Positions 17,383-25,863 of a DNA stretch of 64,000 nucleotides are shown here, one piece after another. The DNA comes from JAJFFW01 sp038531315 (GTDB lineage Bacteria; Pseudomonadota; Alphaproteobacteria; Caulobacterales; Parvularculaceae): positions 18,946 through 82,945 of the forward strand of contig JBCBBT010000004.1 in NCBI GenBank assembly GCA_038531315.1. Direction: 5' to 3'. The notes below the pieces were generated by a model. The model saw only the letters and a program-made list of their open reading frames with translations, was not told where the DNA came from and did no database searches. The position numbers and the translations under genes are program-made. Positions within the stretch are counted from its first letter, which is position 1; each line of letters starts with the position of its first letter.

Positions 17383-18015
17383 ATGGCGGAAAAAAAGCTT
17401 ATCAGAACGCCCGAATTCGGTGAGGCGCTTGCGGCGGCCCATCCATCGCCGGAGACCATTTCGCTGATGGCCCAGCGGCGATCGACGGCCGCCGACTTTC
17501 TGGGGGCGCCTGGTCCCGACACAGAGCAACTGAGCGCCATTTTGACAATCGCCGCCAGGGCGCCGGATCACAGACGCGTGACGCCTTATCGCTTCGTTAT
17601 CTTCACCGGCGACAGTCGCAAAAAGGCCGGCGCCGCGCTCGCCGAGACCTTTCGAAACGGTAATCCGGACTGTGAGCAAGCGCGTATCGACATTGAACAA
17701 AACAGGTTTTTGCGCGCACCCGTTGTGATCGCCATTGTGTATGCACCGGACAAAAATCATCGCACGCCCGAATGGGAGCAAACGTTAAGCGTCGGCGCTG
17801 TCTGTCAAAACCTGCTGATCGCTTCGAGCGCTTTCGGGTTTGCGGCCCAATGGCTGACCGAATGGTACGCTTATGACAAAGCCTTTGCCCAATTCGTTGG
17901 GTTGGGAGCGGACGAGCAGTTCGCGGGCTTCGTCTATGTCGGTTCTGCGACGCAAGCGCCGAAAGAACGCCGCCGTCCGGACATGGTAGAAATCGTCACC
18001 TATTTTGAAAGTTGA
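17383..18015 (+). CDS. Nitroreductase family protein (YdjA-like)
   Basis: A 210-residue FMN-dependent nitroreductase-fold protein. The FMN-binding region near the N-terminus reads MAQRRSTAADFLG, followed by IAARAPDHRRVTPYRFVI as in YdjA-type members. The later GAVCQNLLIASSAFGFAAQWLT corresponds to the helix contacting the flavin. The open frame extends upstream to 17317. The ATG at 17383 has a CAGGAG site at the right distance and gives the usual N-terminus. Physiological substrate unknown. Confidence 0.9.
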   Translation: MAEKKLIRTPEFGEALAAAHPSPETISLMAQRRSTAADFLGAPGPDTEQLSAILTIAARAPDHRRVTPYRFVIFTGDSRKKAGAALAETFRNGNPDCEQARIDIEQNRFLRAPVVIAIVYAPDKNHRTPEWEQTLSVGAVCQNLLIASSAFGFAAQWLTEWYAYDKAFAQFVGLGADEQFAGFVYVGSATQAPKERRRPDMVEIVTYFES

Positions 18016-18133
18016 AGGATCGCGCGGACGTGATCTCTCTTGCCGGCGTCGGCGGCTCCATCGCGTTGCAATTAAGGGCAAAACCCCTAACTTACGCGAC
18101 AAATTGACATCGCTACAAAAAAGGTGACTTCCC

Positions 18134-18814
18134 ATGACCAATCCGAAGCTTCTTTTGACCGCCGCCGCATCAGTTTTTGTTGTGGCGTGCGGCGGACAGG
18201 ACGCCACGGCGGCAAGCCAGGCTGAAGCGGCGAAAGCAAAACCCGAGGCCGCGTCAACGGAGGCCGGCGATGTTGATCTGAGCGCTGCGCCATCGGGATC
18301 CTACAGCGCAGATCAGGGCCATCGCTACATCACGTTCCATTACAACCACCAGGGGCTTTCGAGCCCGTTCCTGCGTTGGCGCGAGTGGGATGCGACGCTT
18401 GATTGGAATGCGGACGACCCTTCGAAGTCGGGCGTTGAAGTCACCATTGATGCATCCTCCATCGATTCCGGCGTCGATAAATTTGACGATCACCTGAAAA
18501 GCGCCGATTTCTTTGATGTTGAAAATTTCCCGACGATCACTTTCAAAAGCACGAGCATCGACGTCACCGGCCCCCGCAGCGGCGTCATTTCCGGCGACCT
18601 GACCGTCAAAGATATCACCAAGCCGGTTTCCTTCGAGGCGACGTTCAACAAGGCGACATTTAGCGACCGCGCCAAAGCGCACAAGATTGGCTTTTCCGGG
18701 AAAACCAAACTGATGCGCAGTGATCTGGGCGTCGGCGCCTACGTGCCATTCGTGGGCGACGAAGTCACCGTCATTATCGAAACCGAATTTGAAATGCCGG
18801 CGGCCTCCGAATAG
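18134..18814 (+). CDS. YceI-family lipoprotein
   Basis: A 226-residue periplasmic lipocalin-like protein of the YceI family, members of which bind isoprenoid or fatty-acyl chains. The lipobox VVAC puts the lipidated Cys near residue 19. The mature part shows YceI elements such as DQGHRYITFHYNHQG, a LKSADFFDVENFPTITF segment, and GDLTVKDITKPVSFEATF. AGGTG sits eight bases before the ATG. It is followed by cytochrome b561 and a second YceI gene. It is probably anchored to a membrane facing the periplasm. Confidence 0.93.
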   Translation: MTNPKLLLTAAASVFVVACGGQDATAASQAEAAKAKPEAASTEAGDVDLSAAPSGSYSADQGHRYITFHYNHQGLSSPFLRWREWDATLDWNADDPSKSGVEVTIDASSIDSGVDKFDDHLKSADFFDVENFPTITFKSTSIDVTGPRSGVISGDLTVKDITKPVSFEATFNKATFSDRAKAHKIGFSGKTKLMRSDLGVGAYVPFVGDEVTVIIETEFEMPAASE

Positions 18815-18859
18815 TCGGTCGGCCTTTTCATGGCGACCGTGCGGGACCAGTAGTCCATT

Positions 18860-19453
18860 ATGTCAACGACTTCCGAGCGATACACAACGGTCGCAATCGT
18901 CCTTCATTGGGCGATTGCGCTTTTGATTATCGGTCAGCTCATCGGCGGAAAAATCATGGTTGATTTTCTTGCCGACGGGTCGTCGCTCAAGTTCGAGCTT
19001 TATCAATGGCATAAATCCTTTGGCGTTACGATCCTGCTGTTATCGCTCGCCCGCGCTGTCTGGCGGTTGACCCATCGTCCGCCAGCATTACCGGCGCATA
19101 TGAAATCGTGGGAACGAATCGGCGCGCGCATCTCGCATGTCGGCTTTTATCTTCTGATTATCGGTGCGCCGTTGGCCGGGTGGGCGCTGGTGTCGGCGTC
19201 GCCATTTGCGGCCAGCGTGCCGACTTATCTGTTTGGCTTTATTCCGTGGCCGCATCTTCCATTTTTTGAAGGCGTTGAGGACCGCAAGGCCGTGGCCGAA
19301 CTGATTGCCGAGATACACGAATATATGGGATTTGGGATTGTCCTGTTATTGGTTGTTCATATCGGTGCGGCGCTGAAGCATCATTTTGTGGACCGCGACG
19401 GTGTTTTTACCCGTATGGCGCCCTGGATTGTAAATCGGAAAGTAAGATCATGA
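18860..19453 (+). CDS. Cytochrome b561-type membrane protein
   Basis: A 197-residue four-helix di-heme cytochrome b561 of the bacterial CybB type, predicted to pass electrons between quinone and a partner at the membrane. Heme-ligand histidines are placed as expected: VLHWAIALL near residue 16, YQWHKSFG near 53, VVHIGAALKHHF near 172. The protein ends with an HHFVDRDGVF-type tail typical of the family. The TGA overlaps the ATG of the second yceI gene as ATGA, so the cytochrome is sandwiched between two YceI proteins. Confidence 0.94.
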   Translation: MSTTSERYTTVAIVLHWAIALLIIGQLIGGKIMVDFLADGSSLKFELYQWHKSFGVTILLLSLARAVWRLTHRPPALPAHMKSWERIGARISHVGFYLLIIGAPLAGWALVSASPFAASVPTYLFGFIPWPHLPFFEGVEDRKAVAELIAEIHEYMGFGIVLLLVVHIGAALKHHFVDRDGVFTRMAPWIVNRKVRS

Positions 19454-20049
19454 GACTGTGTGTAGCGGCGGCGGCCATCGGCCTGTTGGTCGGGTGTGGG
19501 AATACGAGCGCTGAGGCGACAGCGGCTGAAGCGGCGGCGACCAGTAGCGTTCAATCCGGCGCATGGACTGTCGATTACGATCAAAGCAGCCTCGGCTTTG
19601 AGGCGACGCAAAACGGCAAGGTCTTCGACGGCAAGTTCGATGAATTCGAAGCGTCGATCGTTCTGGACCCGTCCGATCTCGTCAACGCATCGATTGACGT
19701 ATCGATCGCGATGGACAGTGCGCAAACGGGCGACCGCCAGCGCGATAGCGCGCTGCCCGGCACAGACTGGTTTGACGCGAAATCGCATCCGACGGCGCGA
19801 TTTGTGTCCACATCGGTGCGGTCAGTCGGGGAGAACGCCTATGAAGCGGCGGGCGCGTTGACAATCCGGGGCGTAACGAATGACGTCACGCTGCCGTTCG
19901 CACTTGTCATCGAAGATAACGCCGCCAAAGCCGAGGGACGGGTCACGATTATGCGCGACGCTTTCGGGGTCGGGCGGGGTGAATTCAAAACCGGCACATG
20001 GGTTGGGCTGTCTGTTGATGTGGTGGTCGATATCACCGCATCGCGCTAA
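19450..20049 (+). CDS. Second YceI-family lipoprotein
   Basis: A 199-residue YceI paralogue. The lipobox LLVGC gives the lipidated Cys at about residue 16. Family elements are WTVDYDQSSLGFEATQNG, a LPGTDWFDAKSHPTARF segment matching the conserved YceI strand pair, and GALTIRGVTNDVTLPF. It differs substantially from the upstream copy, so it is not a recent duplication. It is translationally coupled to the cytochrome b561 gene, suggesting a redox or lipid-carrier partnership. Confidence 0.93.
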   Translation: MRLCVAAAAIGLLVGCGNTSAEATAAEAAATSSVQSGAWTVDYDQSSLGFEATQNGKVFDGKFDEFEASIVLDPSDLVNASIDVSIAMDSAQTGDRQRDSALPGTDWFDAKSHPTARFVSTSVRSVGENAYEAAGALTIRGVTNDVTLPFALVIEDNAAKAEGRVTIMRDAFGVGRGEFKTGTWVGLSVDVVVDITASR

Positions 20050-20081
20050 TTCGGCGCCTAAAACCGCGCGTCAGATGAATT

Positions 20082-20103
20082 TTTGGAAATCAGACGTTCC
20101 AAA
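20082..20103. promoter_or_regulatory. Inverted repeat upstream of the fasciclin gene
   Basis: TTTGGAA-N8-TTCCAAA is a perfect 7-bp inverted repeat 57 bases before the fasciclin ATG. It is placed and shaped like an operator for a dimeric regulator or like an mRNA hairpin. No regulator can be assigned. Confidence 0.35.
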
Positions 20104-20159
20104 TTGAACCTAATTCGTGCGACGTCCGTAACACGCATATCGTAACAAAGGAGCACGAT

Positions 20160-20675
20160 ATGATTCGGACACTGAGCGCGGTTGGCGCCGCATTGGTATT
20201 GGCGTTCGCGCCAAGCGCCGGATTTGCTGGTCACCATGAAAAAGGTGACAAGATGGAAGCAGCCGACATTGTGGACACCGCTGTCAAAGCTGGTCAATTC
20301 ACAACGCTCGTTGCAGCCGTGCAAGCTGCTGGGTTGGAAGAAACCTTGCGCGGTGACGGACCGTTTACAGTTTTTGCGCCGACGGATGACGCTTTCAAAG
20401 CGCTGCCGGAAGGCACCGTCGAGACGCTCTTGAAGCCTGAAAACAAAGATCAACTCGTCGGTATTCTGACTTATCACGTTCTCGCGGGTAAAGTTATGTC
20501 GGGCGACATTGCCGGAAAAGCTCTTGACGCGGATACGGTGAATGGCGCGGCGCTGCCGGTTGATGCGACTGAAGGCGTTAAGGTTGGCGAGGCGACTGTC
20601 GTCAAAGCGGACATCGCAACAACCAATGGCGTCATTCACGTCATCGACACTGTGCTTTTGCCGCCGCAGGAATAA
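20160..20675 (+). CDS. Secreted fasciclin-domain protein
   Basis: A 171-residue exported protein with a single fasciclin (FAS1/beta-Ig-H3) domain. The signal peptide ends near residue 23. FAS1 hallmarks are GPFTVFAPTDDAFKALP (H1 box) and NGVIHVIDTVLLPP (H2 box), plus ILTYHVLAGKV in between. Such domains mediate adhesion or cell-envelope interactions. AAAGGAG precedes the ATG and a strong terminator follows, so it is a single-gene unit. Confidence 0.95.
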   Translation: MIRTLSAVGAALVLAFAPSAGFAGHHEKGDKMEAADIVDTAVKAGQFTTLVAAVQAAGLEETLRGDGPFTVFAPTDDAFKALPEGTVETLLKPENKDQLVGILTYHVLAGKVMSGDIAGKALDADTVNGAALPVDATEGVKVGEATVVKADIATTNGVIHVIDTVLLPPQE

Positions 20676-20695
20676 AGCACCAGCTGCATGCGAAG

Positions 20696-20727
20696 AATGC
20701 GTCCGCAAAAGCGGGCGCATTTTTTTA
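20696..20727 (+). terminator. Rho-independent terminator after the fasciclin gene
   Basis: An 11-bp stem (AATGCGTCCGC / GCGGGCGCATT with one mismatch) and an AAAA loop, followed by T residues. It also overlaps the 3' end of the convergent cobT gene. Confidence 0.88.
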
Positions 20728-22578
20728 TGCAACGGACCTTGCGTGGTTCCGGTCAAACCGTTGCAGATCCTCATCGAAAAGTTCAGCGAGCTTGTCGACC
20801 ATCGCGCCGCCGAGTTGTTCGACGTCGACAATCGTCAGCGCCCGGCGATAATACCGTGTAACATCGTGGCCGATACCGATCGCCAGCAATTCAACCGGCG
20901 ATCTGTTTTCAATATCGGTAATAACTTCGCGTAAATGCCGCTCAAGATAGGCGCTGCCGTTGGCGGACGATGTTGTATCGTCAACCGGCGCACCGTCCGA
21001 AATCACCATCATAATGCGCCGCGCCTCCGGCCTTCCGAGCAAGCGGTTATGGGCCCATAACAGCGCTTCGCCGTCTATGTTCTCTTTCAGGAGACCTTCT
21101 TTCATCATCAACCCGAGACAGGTGCGTGCGCGCCGCCACGGCGCATCCGCCGCCTTGTAGATGATGTGGCGCAGATCGTTCAGCCTGCCGGGTTGTGCCG
21201 GTCGCCCCGCTTCCACCCACGCTTCACGCGCGGCCCCGCCTTTCCAGGCGCGGGTCGTGAAACCGAGAATTTCGACTTTCACGCTGCACCGTTCCAGCGT
21301 CCGGGCGAGGATGTCGGCGCAAATCGCAGCGATTGTTATGGGTCGGCCGCGCATCGATCCGGAGTTGTCGATCAGGAGGGTTACGACTGTGTCGCGAAAT
21401 TCCTGCTCGCGTTCCTGTTTGAATGATAGCGGCTGCATCGGATCTACAACAATTCGCGCAAGGCGGGCGGCGTCCAGCACGCCTTCGTCAAGGTCGAAGT
21501 CCCAGCTTCGATTTTGTTGGGCAAGGAGCTTGCGTTGTAGTTTGTTGGCGAGCCGCGAAACGACGGAATGAAAATTCTCCAGCTGGCGGTCCAGTGTGCG
21601 ACGCAGACGCGCCAATTCTTCTGGATCACATAAATCGGGCGCCGATACGATTTCATCGAATTCTGTGGTGTACGTCTTATACGGCGCGCCGCTATCGCCA
21701 TCGAATTTGGCGCGGATCGACGAAATTTTGGCGTTTTCCGCCGCGCCGTCAGCATCATCGGCGAGTTGATCGATGTCCTGTTCGGAAAACTCCGCTTCGC
21801 CTTCTGAGCTGTCGCCGTCTTCAGGATTTGAATCGTCCTGCATGTCCGCGACACCCTCTTCGGAGTCGTCCGACGTTTCCTGATCATCATCAGGGTCGTC
21901 GTCGCCATCGGGGTTTTGTTCGTTCTCAACGTCGCCCTGATCCTCATCGTCAAGCTCAAGGTCCCGGATCACTGATCGCGCGAGCGCGGCGAACGCCTCC
22001 TGATTATCAATGCCGTCAAGGTCCGCCAGCGCGTCAAGCGATGCGCCCGCGAGGTCTTCCACGTCGCCGGCGCAGGCGGCCATGATATCGCGGGCGCTTT
22101 CCGGCGCCGCGCGTCCTGTCAGTCGTTCGCGCAGCAATAAGGCGGCGACGTCAGCAAGGGGGGCCACGTCCTTGGCGTTGAGCGTCTGGTAGCCCTTGTC
22201 CCCAATCTTCTTGTCGAGCGCCGCCTCGAGATTGTCGCCGACGCCTTTCAGCGACGTCGCTCCAATCGCGTCAATGCGTGCATGTTCAAGCGCCCGGAAT
22301 ACCGCCTGCGCCTCTGCGCCCCTCGGGCTCAATCGGGCGTGCATGCCTTCATCGTGGTAGGCAAGCCGCAAAGCCGCCTGATCGGCCTCACCGCGCGCGA
22401 CCGACGCACTCTCGGGGTCCAGCACGCGGGCCGGCAAGGGAATACGCGCGGTTTTGCCCGACACGTTCGCCTGATCACCGCCAAAAGCGACCTCGACGTC
22501 GTCTTGAGCGGACAAAGCCCGCGTTGTCTGAAGCAGCGCGCGCTTGAAATCTTCTCTGATTTTTTCTTTCAAACTCAT
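20725..22578 (-). CDS. cobT: Cobaltochelatase subunit CobT
   Basis: The CobT subunit of the ATP-dependent aerobic cobaltochelatase, which together with CobS (AAA+) drives Co2+ insertion by CobN. The 617-residue protein has an alpha-helical N-terminal domain, a long Asp/Glu-rich linker at about 205-285, and a C-terminal von Willebrand A domain. That domain carries the MIDAS motif DNSGSMRG near residue 400 and VISDGAPVDD near 520. cobS, often the direct neighbour, is not in this window. No other corrin gene is nearby. Confidence 0.95.
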   Translation of the reverse strand: MSLKEKIREDFKRALLQTTRALSAQDDVEVAFGGDQANVSGKTARIPLPARVLDPESASVARGEADQAALRLAYHDEGMHARLSPRGAEAQAVFRALEHARIDAIGATSLKGVGDNLEAALDKKIGDKGYQTLNAKDVAPLADVAALLLRERLTGRAAPESARDIMAACAGDVEDLAGASLDALADLDGIDNQEAFAALARSVIRDLELDDEDQGDVENEQNPDGDDDPDDDQETSDDSEEGVADMQDDSNPEDGDSSEGEAEFSEQDIDQLADDADGAAENAKISSIRAKFDGDSGAPYKTYTTEFDEIVSAPDLCDPEELARLRRTLDRQLENFHSVVSRLANKLQRKLLAQQNRSWDFDLDEGVLDAARLARIVVDPMQPLSFKQEREQEFRDTVVTLLIDNSGSMRGRPITIAAICADILARTLERCSVKVEILGFTTRAWKGGAAREAWVEAGRPAQPGRLNDLRHIIYKAADAPWRRARTCLGLMMKEGLLKENIDGEALLWAHNRLLGRPEARRIMMVISDGAPVDDTTSSANGSAYLERHLREVITDIENRSPVELLAIGIGHDVTRYYRRALTIVDVEQLGGAMVDKLAELFDEDLQRFDRNHARSVA

Positions 22579-22885
22579 GGATTTATGGCTGTTTTTGGGT
22601 GGTCGCTCTCAGGCCAACTTATGGTGTGGGAAGCGGCTTGCCAAGCGCCGGAAGCGGTCCCGCGATGCCGCACGGGCGCGTGTGCTGTTCGCATCAGCCG
22701 CGTCAGCGTTCGTTACTTTCATTCAGGTCAATAATCACGACACAACCAAGAGTAGTATCATTAAATTTGTACGCGTGCGTCTTAATCGATAAACAAAGTC
22801 CGCCGCGAAGACATCTATTTTACTTATTGCGGCGGTGCTTTGTTGCTTAATCACAAATTTTCATTGCTCTTTTTTGGGGTGGCCT
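22579..22885. other. Intergenic region between cobT and the glycosyltransferase
   Basis: This divergent intergenic region of about 300 bases contains no recognisable gene. It holds CCGCCGC at 22800-22806 and its complement GCGGCGG at 22829-22835, flanked by AAAG and CTTT. These could form a hairpin in the leader of the glycosyltransferase mRNA. No poly-T follows, so it is not a terminator. Confidence 0.45.
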
Positions 22886-24472
22886 GTGACGCCTGCCGAT
22901 TTTCTTATATTGTCCGGCCACTATTCATTGGTCTTTATTCTATGCCTTTACGGCTTTCACCGACTGATGAATACGGTGCTTGCGGTCAGGGCGAAAAGAC
23001 GATCAGGCCGCGATCAGAAGATCAGTAAACCGTTCGACACTTTACCCGCCGTGACGGTTCAGGCGCCGATCTTCAATGAGAAGTTCGTCGTCAAAAGAGT
23101 AATTGATGCGCTGGCGGCGCTCGACTATCCGCGCGAGCGTTTGCAGATTCAAATTATTGATGATTCAACCGATGAGACCGCGCGCATTGCGGCTGAGTGC
23201 ATCGCTGGTTATCGCAATACTGGTATCGATATCGTACACTTTCGGCGTAAGACGCGGGCGGGGTTTAAAGCCGGCGCGCTTCAGGCGGCAATGGCGTCTG
23301 CAAAGGGCGAATTCATCGCAATTTTCGATGCCGATTTTGTTCCGCCAACAGATTTCCTGAAGGTGATGATTAACGAATTTGTCGACCCGTCGGTTGCGAT
23401 GGCGCAGGCGCGCTGGCGGTATCTCAATCAGGAAAAATCGCTTCTGACGCGTGTCCAGGCGATATTGCTTGACGCCCATTTTGCCGTCGAGCAACGGGCG
23501 CGATCAGGTCATGGGGTGTTTTTTAATTTCAACGGAACCGCTGGCGTGTGGCGGCGCGCAGCGATTGACGATGCGGGCGGCTGGCGCGCAGACACGTTGA
23601 CGGAAGATCTCGATCTTAGCTACAGGGCGCAACTAAGGGGATGGACGTTTGTCTACCGTGATGACGTCGGCGCCCCAAGCGAACTTCCGCAAACGATGCG
23701 GGCGTTCAAAAGTCAACAACATCGATGGGCGAAAGGTGCCATCGAAGTCATGCGACGGGTTGTGCGACCCGTATTGCGTTCAAACCGTTCGCTCCACCAA
23801 AAGGCGGAAGCGCTCTTTCACCTGACCGGCAACATTTCCTACCTTGTCCTATTGATCGATCTCGCGGTGTTCTTGCCGCTTTCGTTTCTGGTGCGCAGTC
23901 ATCATGGCGGCGCATTGATAACCGGTCTCGATGTGATCTTGCTTTGCTTCGCGTCGGTCAGTCATTTGATCTTTTTCGCCGCGGGTCAGGAGAGGGCGGC
24001 TCGGTCGTGGTTTCGAACAGCGACGGACTTGCCGGCGTTGTTGCTCGTTTCAATCGGATTAACAGTCAACAACGGGCGCGCCGTGCTTGAGGCGCTTGCC
24101 GGAAAGCGGTCGGCTTTCATCCGTACGCCAAAAAGCGGCGAGGCGGCGACGGGGCCGGAGGGTCACTCAACCGGATCGAAATACACGCTCGCATCGAATT
24201 GGCGCGGAGCATTCGTCGAGGGCGTGTTAGCGGTTTTCTATGTCGGGATGGCGGTCGCGGCGCTGCTCGCACAAAAACTCGTTGTTTTTGCCTTCCTGCT
24301 GCTCATCGCACACGGATACGCCGCTATGCGGTTTCACGACTTCTTCTTGAGAAATGGCGGCGGTTGGCGCCGTCTTGCTATAAACGAGCGAACGCAAACG
24401 CGGCCATGTGGTCACCGGAAGCGACGCTTGTGCACGCCGGCGTGTGCTCAAACAATGCCCGCAAGTCCCTGA
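22886..24472 (+). CDS. Family 2 glycosyltransferase, cellulose-synthase-like
   Basis: A membrane-bound processive GT2 enzyme of the cellulose synthase/CslA-like group. All catalytic motifs are present: IIDDSTDET near residue 90, IFDADFVPP (DxD) near 150, TLTEDLDLS (TED) and QQHRWAKG (QxxRW). One helix precedes the catalytic domain and three or more follow. The open frame begins at a GTG at 22835. The GTG at 22886 is preferred because GGGGTGG is well spaced before it and the protein then starts just before its first helix. There is no PilZ domain and no bcs partner gene. The last ~20 residues are Arg/Cys-rich and overlap rnhA antisense. Product polymer unknown. Confidence 0.88.
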   Translation: MTPADFLILSGHYSLVFILCLYGFHRLMNTVLAVRAKRRSGRDQKISKPFDTLPAVTVQAPIFNEKFVVKRVIDALAALDYPRERLQIQIIDDSTDETARIAAECIAGYRNTGIDIVHFRRKTRAGFKAGALQAAMASAKGEFIAIFDADFVPPTDFLKVMINEFVDPSVAMAQARWRYLNQEKSLLTRVQAILLDAHFAVEQRARSGHGVFFNFNGTAGVWRRAAIDDAGGWRADTLTEDLDLSYRAQLRGWTFVYRDDVGAPSELPQTMRAFKSQQHRWAKGAIEVMRRVVRPVLRSNRSLHQKAEALFHLTGNISYLVLLIDLAVFLPLSFLVRSHHGGALITGLDVILLCFASVSHLIFFAAGQERAARSWFRTATDLPALLLVSIGLTVNNGRAVLEALAGKRSAFIRTPKSGEAATGPEGHSTGSKYTLASNWRGAFVEGVLAVFYVGMAVAALLAQKLVVFAFLLLIAHGYAAMRFHDFFLRNGGGWRRLAINERTQTRPCGHRKRRLCTPACAQTMPASP

Positions 24473-24876
24473 CGGGCGAGCGCATCGGCCCGCTCATTGC
24501 CGGGATCGCCGGCATGGCCCTTCACCCAACGCCACTCGACATCGCGACCGTCAAGCCCCTCGTCCAAAAGAAGCCAAAGATCCTTGTTTTTAACCGGTTT
24601 ACGCGATGCGGTTTTCCAACCGTTTCGTTTCCAGCCATGCATCCATTGCAAGACGCCGTTTCTGAGATATTGGGAGTCCGTATAAAGCCTTATCGGATCC
24701 TTGCCGACGGTCGCCTTCAGCGCCTCAATCGCCGCCAACATTTCCATGCGATTATTCGTTGTTTCCTCTTCGCCGCCGCAGATTTCTGTTTCGTCGTCAT
24801 TGTCGAGGATCAAAACACCCCATCCGCCAGGGCCAGGATTGCCGGAGCAGGCGCCATCCGTATACACATCAATCAT
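24448..24876 (-). CDS. rnhA: Ribonuclease HI
   Basis: A 142-residue RNase H that cleaves RNA in RNA:DNA hybrids. It begins YTDGACSGNPGPGGWG with the first catalytic Asp. The Glu in NNRMEMLAAIEAL, the Asp in LYTDSQYLRNG and the Asp in NERADALAR complete the catalytic set. It is the last gene of an ispH-thrB-rnhA run and converges with the glycosyltransferase, their ends overlapping by 25 bases. Confidence 0.98.
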   Translation of the reverse strand: MIDVYTDGACSGNPGPGGWGVLILDNDDETEICGGEEETTNNRMEMLAAIEALKATVGKDPIRLYTDSQYLRNGVLQWMHGWKRNGWKTASRKPVKNKDLWLLLDEGLDGRDVEWRWVKGHAGDPGNERADALARQGLAGIV

Positions 24877-24903
24877 TTTGAATATTTTCCTGGTTGGCGC
24901 GCC

Positions 24904-25860
24904 TTATGAAAACAGGCTTGCTAGTCGGTCCGGTTTGCGCCTTAAGAACACCAACAAATCGTGATATGCAAGGGGGTCCTTGACGTTGACGTCGGCGCCG
25001 TCAACCTGGTTTAGCCAATCATAGAGCCTCGTTAAGAGAAATCGCAGCGCGGCGCCGCGAAGGAAGAAGATCATCGCCTGGCGTTCTTCACTCGTCAGAG
25101 GACGAAGTTTTTCATAACCGCTCAAGAGGGCGGCGGCGCGGTCGGGGGACCAGCCGCCTTCGCCAGCCCAGGCGCATAGCGTTATGGCGACGTCGTATGC
25201 GTAAAAATCGCTGCAAGAAAAGTAAAAATCAATAACACCGGAAACCTCGCCATCCTGGAAAAAGATGTTGTCCGGAAACAGATCGGCGTGAATGACGCCG
25301 CGCGGCAGAGACGCCGGCCAGTTGGCGCTCAAATAGGCAAGTTCATCATCAATTAGCGCGGTGAGATTTGGTGAACACGTGTCGGCGCGCGCCCGGCACC
25401 GATCCGCGAGCGTGCGCCAGCCCTCAAGGCCGAGAGCGTTGTGTCGCTCGCCGCTGAAATCCGCGCTGTCGAGATGAAGCTGCGCCATTAATGCGCCGAC
25501 CTTCTGGCAATGATCGGGCCCTGGGTCCTCGACTTCACTGCCGTTGAGGAAGGTCGTGATCAGCGCCGGGCGGTCGCATAGCTCTTGCAGCGCGAGGCCG
25601 CTTCTATTGGCGACGGGCGCCGGACAATTCCGGCCCGCGGCGCGCAAATGCGCCATGAAATCGATGAAAAAAGGCAGGTCCTGTTCTTCGACACGTTGTT
25701 CAAACAGCGTGAGAATAAAGCGGCCGTGATCCGTCGTCAGAATATAATTGGAGTTCTCGATCCCTTTTGTCACGCCCTGATACGACTGGAGCGCGCCGAT
25801 GTCGTACCGGCGCAAAAAAGCCTTGAGCGCCTCCAGCGAAACATGGGTGTAGACAGCCAA
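24904..25860 (-). CDS. thrB: Homoserine kinase (APH-fold)
   Basis: Phosphorylates homoserine in threonine synthesis. This is the aminoglycoside-phosphotransferase-fold type common in Alphaproteobacteria, 318 residues. The catalytic loop reads GVIHADLFPDNIFF near residue 190, followed by GVIDFYFSCSDFYAYD. The start codon is TTG: the conserved N-terminus MAVYTHVS of the family begins exactly there, three bases after the ispH stop, with GGGTGA just upstream. Translation is probably coupled to ispH. Confidence 0.95.
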   Translation of the reverse strand: MAVYTHVSLEALKAFLRRYDIGALQSYQGVTKGIENSNYILTTDHGRFILTLFEQRVEEQDLPFFIDFMAHLRAAGRNCPAPVANRSGLALQELCDRPALITTFLNGSEVEDPGPDHCQKVGALMAQLHLDSADFSGERHNALGLEGWRTLADRCRARADTCSPNLTALIDDELAYLSANWPASLPRGVIHADLFPDNIFFQDGEVSGVIDFYFSCSDFYAYDVAITLCAWAGEGGWSPDRAAALLSGYEKLRPLTSEERQAMIFFLRGAALRFLLTRLYDWLNQVDGADVNVKDPLAYHDLLVFLRRKPDRLASLFS

Positions 25861-25863
25861 GCG

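Noticed and set aside
22278..22734. Open frames on the plus strand opposite cobT
   Set aside because: They run antisense through cobT codons, have no family signature or ribosome-binding site, and are Arg/Pro-rich as expected for shadows of a GC-rich gene.
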